From Poseidonibacter antarcticus (GTDB lineage Bacteria > Campylobacterota > Campylobacteria > Campylobacterales > Arcobacteraceae), in NCBI RefSeq assembly GCF_003667345.1, contig NZ_RCWF01000005.1, forward strand, positions 142,054-206,053: a stretch of DNA of 64,000 nt. The letters are read 5' to 3'. A program made the position numbers and the translations under genes. Positions within the stretch are counted from its first letter, which is position 1, and the number at the start of each line of letters is the position of its first letter. This document shows positions 9,265-17,610 of the stretch, piece by piece. Below the pieces are notes generated by a model that saw only the letters and a program-made list of their open reading frames with translations, was not told where the DNA came from and searched no databases.

Positions 9265-10078
9265 TACGAACTGCCTTACAAATTCTTTCCATCTTTCTAT
9301 ACTCTATTTCAAGCTCACTAAGAGGTGGGACATTGTTATCTCGTTCAATCATTACAGGTGCATCTATTTGTTTTAAAGTATACTCTAAAAGTTTCCAAAC
9401 ACCAGAACAAATTGGCATTCCATGAGAATCTATTTTTAAAGCAGATTCTTCATCAAAATAATGACCTGCCATATGCATATAAGCTACTTTACTTTTATCA
9501 ATTTCATCAATAAATTTTCGTGCTTTAAAAGAGTGATTAGAAGCATTTACAAATACATTATTTACATCAAGTAACATTTTTGCACCTGATTTTTCCATTA
9601 CTTCATTTATAAAATCAACTTCTCTCATTTCAGAATAAGGTACTAAATAATATGTAGAGTTTTCTAGTATTAAATTTCTTTGAATTATATCCTCAACTTC
9701 TTTTACTCTATCACTTATAATATCTACCATCTTTTTTGTCATTGGAACAGGTAGTAGTTCATAAGATTGTCTATTATCTAAAGAGGAAAAAGAAAGATGT
9801 TCAGAATAAAATTCTATATTATATCTATCTAGGAAAGTTTTGATTTGCTTGACAAACTTTCTATTAAGTTTGCAAGCAGAACCAATTGATAAAGATAAAC
9901 CATGTGCAATTGTAGGTCTTGAAAAAACAGCTTGTTCAAATGCTTTTTCATAAATTCGAGGCATATGCATCCAGTTTTCAGGAGTTACCTCCCACCAATC
10001 TGGTTGAAATTTACTTGATTGTATATCTAGTAAAAAATCACTTCGTAAGCCTAATCCACATCCATTTAAATTCATCAT
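9254..10078 (-). CDS. hvfB: MNIO (DUF692) RiPP maturase, HvfB/BufB-like
   Basis: Multinuclear non-heme iron oxidases of this family rewrite cysteines in small precursor peptides (oxazolone/thioamide or thiooxazole) so that they bind copper. The 274 residues show the family marks in order: GLGLRSDF (8-15), EVTPEN (30-35), HGLSLSIG (59-66), SEHL (92-95), LEN (138-140), LLDVNNVFVNASNH (169-182), HMAGH (202-206), DSHG (217-220) and ERDNNVPP (245-252). The His, Asp, Glu and Asn residues in these motifs are the expected iron ligands. It lies 20 bases after the Cys-rich precursor gene, the usual enzyme-substrate arrangement. Confidence 0.88.
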   Translation of the reverse strand: MMNLNGCGLGLRSDFLLDIQSSKFQPDWWEVTPENWMHMPRIYEKAFEQAVFSRPTIAHGLSLSIGSACKLNRKFVKQIKTFLDRYNIEFYSEHLSFSSLDNRQSYELLPVPMTKKMVDIISDRVKEVEDIIQRNLILENSTYYLVPYSEMREVDFINEVMEKSGAKMLLDVNNVFVNASNHSFKARKFIDEIDKSKVAYMHMAGHYFDEESALKIDSHGMPICSGVWKLLEYTLKQIDAPVMIERDNNVPPLSELEIEYRKMERICKAVRNAK

Positions 10079-10098
10079 TGTTTATTCTTTATTAAAAA

Positions 10099-10419
10099 TT
10101 ATTTTGCTTCTTTTTTCATATCAGCACCACATTTACCAGCACCACAAGAAGCTTTTTTCATATCTTTTTTCATCTCATGACCTTTCATGTCGCCTTTTTT
10201 CATATCAGCACCACACTTACCAGCACCACATGAAGCTTTTTTCATATCTTTTTTCATATCAGCACCACATTTACCAGCACCACAAGAAGCTTTCTTTTCA
10301 GTTTTCTTAACATCACCACCACATTTTCCTGCACCACACGAAGCAGTTCCTGCAAAAGCAGCTGTACTTGTTAAAGCAGCTCCTAACATAATTCCAGCTA
10401 ATTTCATTTTAGTATTCAT
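10099..10419 (-). CDS. hvfA: Cys-rich secreted precursor peptide, HvfA/bufferin-like RiPP
   Basis: This 106-residue protein has a Sec signal peptide (MNTKMKLAGIMLGAALTS..., predicted cleavage after AFA, residue 23). The rest is a low-complexity Lys/Met/Asp chain carrying four identical CGAGKCG units at residues 28-34, 46-52, 64-70 and 92-98; these hold all eight cysteines. It resembles HvfA and bufferin peptides, whose GEGKCG-type cysteines are oxidised by the adjacent MNIO enzyme to bind copper. Extra Met residues and one His in the linkers could also bind metal. A good SD (AAGGA) precedes the ATG. Modification and metal are inferred from family and context. Confidence 0.85.
   Translation of the reverse strand: MNTKMKLAGIMLGAALTSTAAFAGTASCGAGKCGGDVKKTEKKASCGAGKCGADMKKDMKKASCGAGKCGADMKKGDMKGHEMKKDMKKASCGAGKCGADMKKEAK
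10106..10350 (-). repeat. Four in-frame DNA repeats encoding the CGAGKCG units
   Basis: Three copies of a roughly 40-base unit are nearly identical, at about 10114-10160, 10198-10246 and 10250-10296. A fourth, diverged copy is at about 10309-10345. They encode the CGAGKCG-AD-MKK modules of the precursor gene. The close DNA identity suggests recent growth or homogenisation of the array. Confidence 0.85.
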
Positions 10420-10586
10420 TTTAAATCCTTGATTTTAATTGACATTTATTTTGTCATTCTTATTATTTACTTCCTTTATTTAAAGAAGCGACTTTTGATT
10501 TTAATTTTTTATATCTTTCATATGTACGAGAGCATTTTATATTTTTATTGTGTAGTGAATGTTTAGATTACTACATATTTAAAAGA
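10420..10586 (-). promoter_or_regulatory. Leader of hvfA-like gene with possible operator
   Basis: This 167-base gap between the RND pump gene and the precursor gene probably holds a separate promoter. A short inverted repeat GACA-N7-TGTC lies at 10441-10455, about 22 bases upstream of the hvfA-like ATG. AT-rich -10-like sequence (TAATAA on the minus strand) lies just upstream of it. No strong terminator for the pump gene is seen, so read-through is possible. Confidence 0.3.
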
Positions 10587-13500
10587 TTACTCAAACTTAT
10601 CCTTTTTCTTCATTTCTAGTATATAAAAGATTGAAGGTATTATAATTAAAGTTAATAATGCAGATGAGAACATTCCACCAATCATCGGTGCTGCGATTCT
10701 TTGCATAACTTCACTACCCACTGAATTTATATACATAATAGGAATAAGACCCCCTAAAATTGCAAATAGAGTCATTAACTTCGGACGTAGTCTTAAAACT
10801 GCACCTTTGTATATTGCATTAAAAATATCACTTCTATTTATTTGTTTTGATTTTTGTTTTAATTCATTCATAGCTTCATGTAAATAAACCAACATTACAA
10901 TAGATGTTTCAGCTGCAATTCCAAGAAGAGCAAGAAAACCAACGATAACAGCAATAGAAATATTAAAGTCCAAATAATCAAGATAAAAGATTCCACCTGT
11001 TAAAGCAAAAGGAAGTGTAAAAAATATAATCATTGTATATGTAATATTTTTTAGTGCAAAATATATTAATAAAAAAATAATTACAAAAGTAAATGGAATA
11101 ATATATATTAATCGCTGTACTGCTGATTCCAAGTATTCACTTTGTCCTGCCCATTCATAATAAAAACCATCAGGTAATTTAATATCATTTAAAAGCTCTT
11201 TTGCTTCATCTTTATACTGTTTTGCAGATATTCCACTTTTAGGTGTAATATAAATAAAGTTTACATTTAATGCTTTTTCAGATTTTATAACAGAAGGTCC
11301 TTCTTCATATTTTAAGTTTGCAAACATTTCAAGATTCTGGAATCCAAGTTTTGTTTTTATCTGTAAATTACGAAGAGATGTAATATCTTCTCTTTGTGTA
11401 GTTTCATATCTCAAACTTATTGGGTATCTTTCAAGTCCATCTAAAAATGTAGATATTTTTGCTCCCGCAACTCCCAATGAAATAGTAGAAAGAATATCAT
11501 TTTTTGTAATTCCATACCTTGATAGCATTTCTTCTTTTACTTCTATATTTAAGTAATAACCAGAATTAATTTTATCTGTTGATACTGAAAGAGTTTTATT
11601 AAACTTTTTTAATTTTTGTTCAATTACCCCTGCACTTATTTCTAATTGTTTATGATTATTACCATATAATTTTATACCAAGAGGAGTTCTTATACCTGTT
11701 AAAAGCATATCAATTCTTCCTCTTATTGGATAAGTCCAAGAGTTAATAAGACCTGCAACTTGAAGTTTTTTATCCATTCCTTCCATAAGTTTTTTATACG
11801 TCATTCCTTTTCGCCATTGTTCTTGAGGTTTAAAAGTAATAATAGTCTCAATCATTGCAAGAGGGGCAGGATCAGTTGCTGTATTAGCCCGACCTGTTTT
11901 TCCAAATACAGTTTGTACTTCAGGAAAGGACTTGATGATTTTATTTGTTTTTTGTGTTAATTCTTTTGATAAATCAATTCCTAAACCATAAGGAGTTACG
12001 GGCATATACATAATTGTTTGCTCATTCATCATTGGCATAAATTCCCAATTTAATTTTTTATAAACTGGATAGGAAACAATTAACATTCCGAAAAAAATAA
12101 ATACTACTAAATATCTAAATTTTAAAGATAATTTTAACAGTGGAGAATAAAGTAAAATAAAAAACTTATTCAATATGTTTTTATCTTCTCTTACAATTTT
12201 TCCACGTATAAAAAATATCATAAGAATAGGAACTATAGTAATAGATAATATTGCTCCACTTATCATTGCAAACGATTTGGTAAAAGCTAAAGGAGTGAAC
12301 AATCTTCCTTCTTGTCCTGTTAAGGCAAATATTGGAAGAAAAGAGACTACAACTAATATCAAAGCAAAGAAAATGGGTCGTCCAACTTGTTTTGCTGATT
12401 TTATTATGATCTTAATTCGTTCTTCATTTGATATATTTTCTTTTCCTTGAAGATGTTTATGTGCATTTTCAACCATTACAATCGTAGCATCAACCATTGC
12501 ACCAATTGCAATTGCAATACCACCTAAACTCATAATATTTGAGCCCATTCCAAAAGCTTTCATTAATAAAAATGTAATTAAAACCGTAAGAGGAAGAGTG
12601 ATTATAATAATTAACGCTGATCTAAAATGAAATAGAAATAATCCTGTAATAATCATAACAATAATGGACTCTTCTATAAGTGTATTTTTAAGTGTATTTA
12701 TTGCTTTATCAATAAGTGTCGACCTATCATAAGTTTCAATAACTTCAACACCTTCAACTTTTAGTGTTTTGATTTTTTCTTTTACTGCTTTGATAACTTT
12801 ATATGGATTTTCACCAAAACGAACAATTACAATCCCACCAACAGTTTCACCTTCACCGTTTAAATCTACCATTCCTCTTCTGTTAGTTGCTGTAATATTT
12901 ACTTCTGCTATATCTTTTATTTTTAGAGGTATTGTATTATTTGTTTTTATTGTAATATTCTCAATATCAACAATAGATTTTAAATATCCCTTAGCTTGAA
13001 TCATATGTTCAAAGCCATTTTCTAGAATAATTCGACCACCTTTTTCATCATTATTTGAAGTTAGTGCTTTTTTAACTTGATTTATAGAAATATCATATTG
13101 AACTAGTTTATCTTGGTCTAATGTGATTTCATAGTTTTTTATAAAACCACCAATACTTGCAATTTCACTTACTCCATCAACACCAAGTAGGGCATATTTA
13201 TAATAATAATCTTGTAAAGTTCTTAGTTCATCAAGTGATTTATTATCAGATTTAAGTGCATATTCATAAGCCCAACCAACACCCGTTGCATCTGGACCAA
13301 TTGTAACATTTGCATCACTTGGAAATGTTCCTTGTAAAGAAGATAATTGCTCTAATATTCTATTTCTTGAATCATAAAGATCCGTTCCATCTTTAAAAAT
13401 AATATAAATTAATGCATTTTGAAAAGAACTCATAGCTCTTACTGTATCAATATTTGGTAAAGACATTAAATTTGAGATTAGTGGATATGAAACTTGTTCT

Positions 13501-13685
13501 TCTATTGTTTTAGGACTTTGTCCAGCCCACTTAACTTGTACAATTACTTGAGGAGGTGATAAATCAGGTAAGGCATCTAAACTTGTATTTTTAACTGCCC
13601 AAATAGATGCAAACGTTAAGATAATTATAGAAAAGAGTACTAGAAACTTATTTTTAATGCTGTATGAAATTATATTTTCTACCAT
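10587..13685 (-). CDS. cusA: Heavy-metal efflux RND pump, CusA/CzcA type
   Basis: This inner-membrane proton-driven pump of the HME-RND family exports Cu+/Ag+ (CusA) or divalent metals (CzcA). The 1032 residues show the RND layout: TM1 near 14-30, a large periplasmic loop, a TM cluster including AIGAMVDATIVMVENAHKHL, a second loop and the final TM cluster. Methionines in AMIETIITF, KGMTYKKLMEG and RIDMLLTGIRTP lie where CusA has its copper-relay methionines, favouring a monovalent metal; the DFxxD-type motif of CzcA-like pumps was not found. It follows the membrane-fusion gene by 9 bases. Confidence 0.85.
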   Translation of the reverse strand: MVENIISYSIKNKFLVLFSIIILTFASIWAVKNTSLDALPDLSPPQVIVQVKWAGQSPKTIEEQVSYPLISNLMSLPNIDTVRAMSSFQNALIYIIFKDGTDLYDSRNRILEQLSSLQGTFPSDANVTIGPDATGVGWAYEYALKSDNKSLDELRTLQDYYYKYALLGVDGVSEIASIGGFIKNYEITLDQDKLVQYDISINQVKKALTSNNDEKGGRIILENGFEHMIQAKGYLKSIVDIENITIKTNNTIPLKIKDIAEVNITATNRRGMVDLNGEGETVGGIVIVRFGENPYKVIKAVKEKIKTLKVEGVEVIETYDRSTLIDKAINTLKNTLIEESIIVMIITGLFLFHFRSALIIIITLPLTVLITFLLMKAFGMGSNIMSLGGIAIAIGAMVDATIVMVENAHKHLQGKENISNEERIKIIIKSAKQVGRPIFFALILVVVSFLPIFALTGQEGRLFTPLAFTKSFAMISGAILSITIVPILMIFFIRGKIVREDKNILNKFFILLYSPLLKLSLKFRYLVVFIFFGMLIVSYPVYKKLNWEFMPMMNEQTIMYMPVTPYGLGIDLSKELTQKTNKIIKSFPEVQTVFGKTGRANTATDPAPLAMIETIITFKPQEQWRKGMTYKKLMEGMDKKLQVAGLINSWTYPIRGRIDMLLTGIRTPLGIKLYGNNHKQLEISAGVIEQKLKKFNKTLSVSTDKINSGYYLNIEVKEEMLSRYGITKNDILSTISLGVAGAKISTFLDGLERYPISLRYETTQREDITSLRNLQIKTKLGFQNLEMFANLKYEEGPSVIKSEKALNVNFIYITPKSGISAKQYKDEAKELLNDIKLPDGFYYEWAGQSEYLESAVQRLIYIIPFTFVIIFLLIYFALKNITYTMIIFFTLPFALTGGIFYLDYLDFNISIAVIVGFLALLGIAAETSIVMLVYLHEAMNELKQKSKQINRSDIFNAIYKGAVLRLRPKLMTLFAILGGLIPIMYINSVGSEVMQRIAAPMIGGMFSSALLTLIIIPSIFYILEMKKKDKFE

Positions 13686-13694
13686 AATATCTTC

Positions 13695-14699
13695 CTACCA
13701 GTCTTCATCATCATCTGATGAATATAAACCGTTTGTAACAGCATCAGAATCAAGTAAAAATAGGGCGTTGTTTATTACAATTTGTCCTTCTTCTAAACCA
13801 CTTAATATTTCATATTTACTTGAAGACAATCTTTTAGCTTCAATTTCAATAGGTTCAAATTCAGTTTTAGAAAGGTTTTGGAAAACATAAAACTTATCAC
13901 CTTTTCTAAGAACTGCTGTTTTAGGTAAAGTTAACATCTGTTTTTCAATAGTTTTAATCTTTACCTTTGCAAACATATTGGGATAAAGTTTTAAGTCTTT
14001 ATTGGCAATTATAAATCGTACATCTACAGTTTTTGTTTTCATATCAACTGTAGGATAAATCATATCAACCTTCGACGCTATTGGATTTTTAACTCCATCT
14101 ATATAAATTTTTGCTTTCATATCTTTTTTTATGAATGATAAATCTTTTTGATAAACAGAGGCAATAAACCAAAGTTCATCTAAAGATACTAATTGAAGAA
14201 GAAGTTTTCCTTTTTTTATAAAACTTCCTTTATTTATATTTTTTTGTAAAATAATAGAATTCATAGGTGAATAAAAAGAAATGTCTTTTAGAACTTTTTT
14301 AGAACTTTTTATTTTTTTAATCATTGAAGAATTTATATCCAAAGATTTTAATTTCTCAATATTACTATTTACTAATGATTTATTAAATTTTTTTGCAATT
14401 TGTAATTCTTCTTGAATTGAAGATATTTCATTTGAATATATAGTAAAAAGTGGACTTGCTTTTTTTATAGTTTTATATTGTTCATTTGCATATAATTTTG
14501 TGATATATCCGTCAAACCTAGTCACAATATCATAGATTTTTGTTTCATTTAGAGCTGTTCTTCCATAAAAGCTTTTTAAAGTACCTATTTGCTCTTTTTG
14601 TACTTTGACAAGCTTTTTATTAAACACTTGTGAAACTTCAATGATTTGAGCATTTAGTATTGAAACTCCTAAGAGTAGGGCTATGAAGAGGTATTTCAT
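13695..14699 (-). CDS. cusB: RND periplasmic adaptor, CusB-like
   Basis: This membrane-fusion protein links the RND pump to the outer-membrane channel. The 334 residues begin with a signal peptide (MKYLFIALLLGVSILNA). A barrel-sandwich half precedes and follows a short helical hairpin (residues about 88-140), and a beta-barrel domain follows (LWFIASVYQKDLSFI, then KLYPNMFAKVKIK). The sequence FDGYITKLYANE and the phrase FYSPMNSIIL match CusB-type adaptors. The C-terminus ends in an acidic tail (DSDAVTNGLYSSDDDEDW) that is unusual and could bind metal. It overlaps the TolC-like gene by one base. Confidence 0.83.
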   Translation of the reverse strand: MKYLFIALLLGVSILNAQIIEVSQVFNKKLVKVQKEQIGTLKSFYGRTALNETKIYDIVTRFDGYITKLYANEQYKTIKKASPLFTIYSNEISSIQEELQIAKKFNKSLVNSNIEKLKSLDINSSMIKKIKSSKKVLKDISFYSPMNSIILQKNINKGSFIKKGKLLLQLVSLDELWFIASVYQKDLSFIKKDMKAKIYIDGVKNPIASKVDMIYPTVDMKTKTVDVRFIIANKDLKLYPNMFAKVKIKTIEKQMLTLPKTAVLRKGDKFYVFQNLSKTEFEPIEIEAKRLSSSKYEILSGLEEGQIVINNALFLLDSDAVTNGLYSSDDDEDW

Positions 14700-15904
14700 T
14701 ATATTTCCTTAGTAAAATATATAGATTTAGCAATTGCACTAAAATATTTATCTTTTTGATTAATTACTTCTAATTTATATTTTATGATTTCATTTAAATT
14801 ATTTATTAAAGATTTTGAATCAATCTTTTGCAAAGAGTTATATGATTCTAGAACTTTTTGCAATTGATTAAATTTTGGAAGAATTTTATTATTAATAATA
14901 TCAAGTGTAATTATTGAATCATTTATAGTTTCTTGTAGTATTTTTATTTTATTTTTAAAGCTTGATTTTAAATCTTGAATATTATGATTTATTTCAATAG
15001 TTTTTATTTTTGCTTGTTTTGATTTTATATCTTCACTTCCTCTAAGAGACAAAGGAATTGCAAATGCAATATTTACATAATCTTCATATTTCTCATCTCT
15101 TTGAAAATAGTTTAGTGAAACTTTTATATCTGAATTCTTTTTTTCTTTTTCTAAAATTGAAATATTATCTTGCTTTTTTGAACTTTGAATAAGTGATAAT
15201 ATTTTAGGATGAGAATTTATATTTGTAAGAAGTTTTATTTTTTTTATTTTAGTATCAATATTTATATTTTTAATTTTTTCGTATGTGATTTCTTCTAGGT
15301 TTAAATTTATTGTATTTAATAAAGTTTGTAATTTCTGTGATTTAAGATTTAGTTCTTGATACAAAACTTGTGTATTAATAATTTGTATCTGAGTAGCTTT
15401 ATTATATTTATATAGTTTAGTTAATAGTTCTTCTAATTTTAATGTATTTGATTTAAATTCTTGAAAAAGTGCTAATTTTTCTTCTAATAATTTTTCTTTA
15501 TAAATATACTCATATATTTTTGATTTGTATTGTAATTTCTTTTCTTCAAGTAAATATTTAGAAATTTGATAATCATTTATTGCTATTTTTTCTTTTCTTT
15601 GAAGTTTTTCACCTATTGGAACGATTTGAGAAAAACCGATAAACTGCGATTGCATCGCTTCTAAATCTCTTTTTGAAACATCATCAAATTGTATATCATT
15701 AATTCCAAATGTTAAAACAGGATTTTGCCATTTGGAAGAAAGTGCAATTTGTTCTTTTGTACTTTTAATTGATTCTTCTAATGCTTTTAAACTATAATTA
15801 TTTTTAAATGTATTTTCAATAATATTATCTATAGTTTGTGCATTAGCAAGAGAAAAACTTGCTAAGATTATTAAGGTAAATAGAAAAAGTTTTTTTCTCA
15901 TCAT
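14699..15904 (-). CDS. TolC/CusC-type outer-membrane efflux protein
   Basis: This 401-residue protein has a signal peptide (KKLFLFTLIILASFSLANA) and long heptad-rich helices with many Lys, Leu, Ile and Asn residues, as in the outer-membrane channel of tripartite pumps. The GINDIQFDDV region and the two-fold helical layout fit the OEP family. It is somewhat shorter than TolC (about 470) and diverged, so the assignment leans on its place between the YtkA-like gene and the adaptor gene. It starts 5 bases after the YtkA-like gene. Confidence 0.75.
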   Translation of the reverse strand: MMRKKLFLFTLIILASFSLANAQTIDNIIENTFKNNYSLKALEESIKSTKEQIALSSKWQNPVLTFGINDIQFDDVSKRDLEAMQSQFIGFSQIVPIGEKLQRKEKIAINDYQISKYLLEEKKLQYKSKIYEYIYKEKLLEEKLALFQEFKSNTLKLEELLTKLYKYNKATQIQIINTQVLYQELNLKSQKLQTLLNTINLNLEEITYEKIKNINIDTKIKKIKLLTNINSHPKILSLIQSSKKQDNISILEKEKKNSDIKVSLNYFQRDEKYEDYVNIAFAIPLSLRGSEDIKSKQAKIKTIEINHNIQDLKSSFKNKIKILQETINDSIITLDIINNKILPKFNQLQKVLESYNSLQKIDSKSLINNLNEIIKYKLEVINQKDKYFSAIAKSIYFTKEI

Positions 15905-15909
15905 AATAC

Positions 15910-16290
15910 TTATAAGTTAATACTTGATCTAATTTTATGTACTTTTCCATCTGCTGATTTAAACATTAGATGATATTGCCAAGTCCCACCCATTGAAAGA
16001 TTAATCATAAATTTGTATTTTCCATCAACTAGTTTTGCTTTATCTTTAAATTCCATATATGGCATACCTGGCATTTCTGGCATAAAAAATTTTGCTTTTA
16101 CTTTTGCATTTGTAACAACAACTCCATCTTTATACAAGCTAGCAAAGAAAATATTATCTCCAATTACTAGTGATTTTTCTGATTTTAGTACTATTTCATA
16201 AGAATCTTTTTGTACTTTATGAGATATTACTTCTGCATTTAAAAAGCCAAAAGTCAGTGTTACAATAGTCAATAATTTTAATAAGTTCAT
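15910..16290 (-). CDS. YtkA/FixH-like periplasmic protein with Met-rich motif
   Basis: This is a 126-residue secreted protein: signal peptide MNLLKLLTIVTLTFGFLNA, then a single beta-sandwich domain. The stretch FFMPEMPGMPYM (near residues 68-79) and the later GTWQYHLMF are typical of YtkA-like/FixH-like domains often found beside copper genes. The clustered Met residues could bind Cu+. It is the first gene of the efflux block and its ribosome-binding site lies inside a perfect hairpin (16291-16324). Metal binding is inferred, not shown. Confidence 0.75.
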   Translation of the reverse strand: MNLLKLLTIVTLTFGFLNAEVISHKVQKDSYEIVLKSEKSLVIGDNIFFASLYKDGVVVTNAKVKAKFFMPEMPGMPYMEFKDKAKLVDGKYKFMINLSMGGTWQYHLMFKSADGKVHKIRSSINL

Positions 16291-16324
16291 AATAAACTCC
16301 TTTTTTAATTTAAAGGAGTTTATT
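16291..16324 (-). promoter_or_regulatory. Hairpin that buries the ribosome-binding site of the YtkA-like gene
   Basis: On the minus strand the 13-base arm AATAAACTCCTTT pairs perfectly with AAAGGAGTTTATT across an 8-base loop. The 3' arm contains the whole Shine-Dalgarno AAAGGAG and ends immediately before the ATG at 16290. The hairpin would block translation of the first efflux gene until melted or bound. It could also act as a weak terminator after the kinase gene, but the 3' side lacks a clean T-run. Confidence 0.7.
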
Positions 16325-16366
16325 CTTTTAATATGGAAGTAGTGTGGAAAAATAAAAGTTGAATAG

Positions 16367-17518
16367 CTAATTAAAAGTAAGTATAAAAGTTGTGCCTTCT
16401 TTTATTTTTGAGTGAACATCTATTTTTATTTTATATTCATCACATATATTTTTTACAATATTAAGTCCAATACCAAAACCACCACTATCATTTGTTGCTC
16501 TATAATATCTATTGAAAATATCCTTTACTTTTTTTTCTTCAATTCCTATACCAGAATCTTTGATAAGAAGTTTTTTATCTTTTAATTCAATATTAATAAA
16601 ACCTGTTTTTTTATTATATTTTATTGCATTGGATAAAATATTATTAAAAACTCTTATAAAATCATTTTTATCTATCATAAATTTTAATTCTTCTAAACTA
16701 ATATTTATAGTAATTTTCTTTTTTTGTGCTAATACATCAAAATATTTTAACTCTTCTTCAATAATTTCCTTTAAAGAAATATCTTCTAAATTAATTTTTT
16801 TTTCTTTATCTTCTAAAAAAATATATGTTAAATCTTTATATATTTCTGATATTTTAACTGATGCTAATCTTATTCTCTCAATTTGTTTTTTACTTAATTC
16901 TTCTTTTTCACAGGACATTAAAATAGCACTAATTGGTGTATTTAACTCATGAGTTGTATCTTTTATAAAGTTGTTTAACTTTTCTCTTTCATCTTTTATT
17001 GGTTTTAAAAATAGTCGTGCAAGATAAAATCCAATAAGAGCTAAAATTGTATATATCGTCATAAAAAGAATAATTATTTCATTTTTTAGATTTTGAACTC
17101 TTTGAAAATATACATTCTCTTTTATCGCAATATAATATATTCCAAGGTGACCATAAGTAGAATTATCAAGTAAAATAAAATACTTATCTTTTTTGATAAT
17201 TTTTTTAGAAAAATCAATTTTCTCATCTAAATTACCGTACATCTTTTTTTTATCTTTATCATAAAATGCAATTTTATAAAGTTTTGTTCTCAAAAACTGT
17301 GAAGTATCAATTTTTTTATTTTTCATATGTGAAAAGATGATTTGTGAAGTAATATTAGATACTACATTTTGCATTTTTGTTTTTGTTAAATCAAAATATA
17401 GTTTTTTCTCATTTTGAAAGTAAAGTAGGGCAATAAAAAGCATTAAAATAAAAGAAGCACCTAAATAAAGGCTAAGGAATCTAATAAAGGTACGTTTTTC
17501 ACTTTGTGTTAAATTAAT
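16367..17518 (-). CDS. Sensor histidine kinase of the metal island; probable ATT start
   Basis: This membrane kinase should pair with the divergent regulator at 17611. Counted from the internal ATG at 17443 it has a periplasmic sensor of about 100 residues, TM2 (near 122-146), the phospho-acceptor H165 in TTHELNTP, an N box (NNILSNAIKYN) and G boxes (DSGIGIEE, GGFGIGLNI). Starting at that ATG cuts TM1 to about nine residues. The frame stays open upstream to 17527 and adds NLTQSEKRTFIRF plus a full hydrophobic helix. There is no ATG, GTG or TTG in the extension, but an ATT at 17516-17518 lies 6 bases after GGAG. I therefore choose ATT. Placement beside efflux genes suggests a CusS-like role. 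Confidence 0.72.
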   Translation of the reverse strand: MNLTQSEKRTFIRFLSLYLGASFILMLFIALLYFQNEKKLYFDLTKTKMQNVVSNITSQIIFSHMKNKKIDTSQFLRTKLYKIAFYDKDKKKMYGNLDEKIDFSKKIIKKDKYFILLDNSTYGHLGIYYIAIKENVYFQRVQNLKNEIIILFMTIYTILALIGFYLARLFLKPIKDEREKLNNFIKDTTHELNTPISAILMSCEKEELSKKQIERIRLASVKISEIYKDLTYIFLEDKEKKINLEDISLKEIIEEELKYFDVLAQKKKITINISLEELKFMIDKNDFIRVFNNILSNAIKYNKKTGFINIELKDKKLLIKDSGIGIEEKKVKDIFNRYYRATNDSGGFGIGLNIVKNICDEYKIKIDVHSKIKEGTTFILTFN

Positions 17519-17610
17519 TATAAACTCCTAATTTATTCTTTTTTATCAAAAGTATATCATAAAAGTTTTTTTCCATATACTTTACATATTAAATTTACTA
17601 TACTTGCAAT

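Noticed and set aside
10106..10350. Regularly spaced similar units resembling a short CRISPR array
   Set aside because: Units are in frame, differ at codon positions, have no unique spacers of uniform length and encode the precursor peptide.
10104..10432. Plus-strand ORFs opposite the precursor gene, with His/Gln-rich repeats
   Set aside because: They are mirror frames of the CGAGKCG repeats. There is no start signal of their own and the signal peptide lies on the minus strand.
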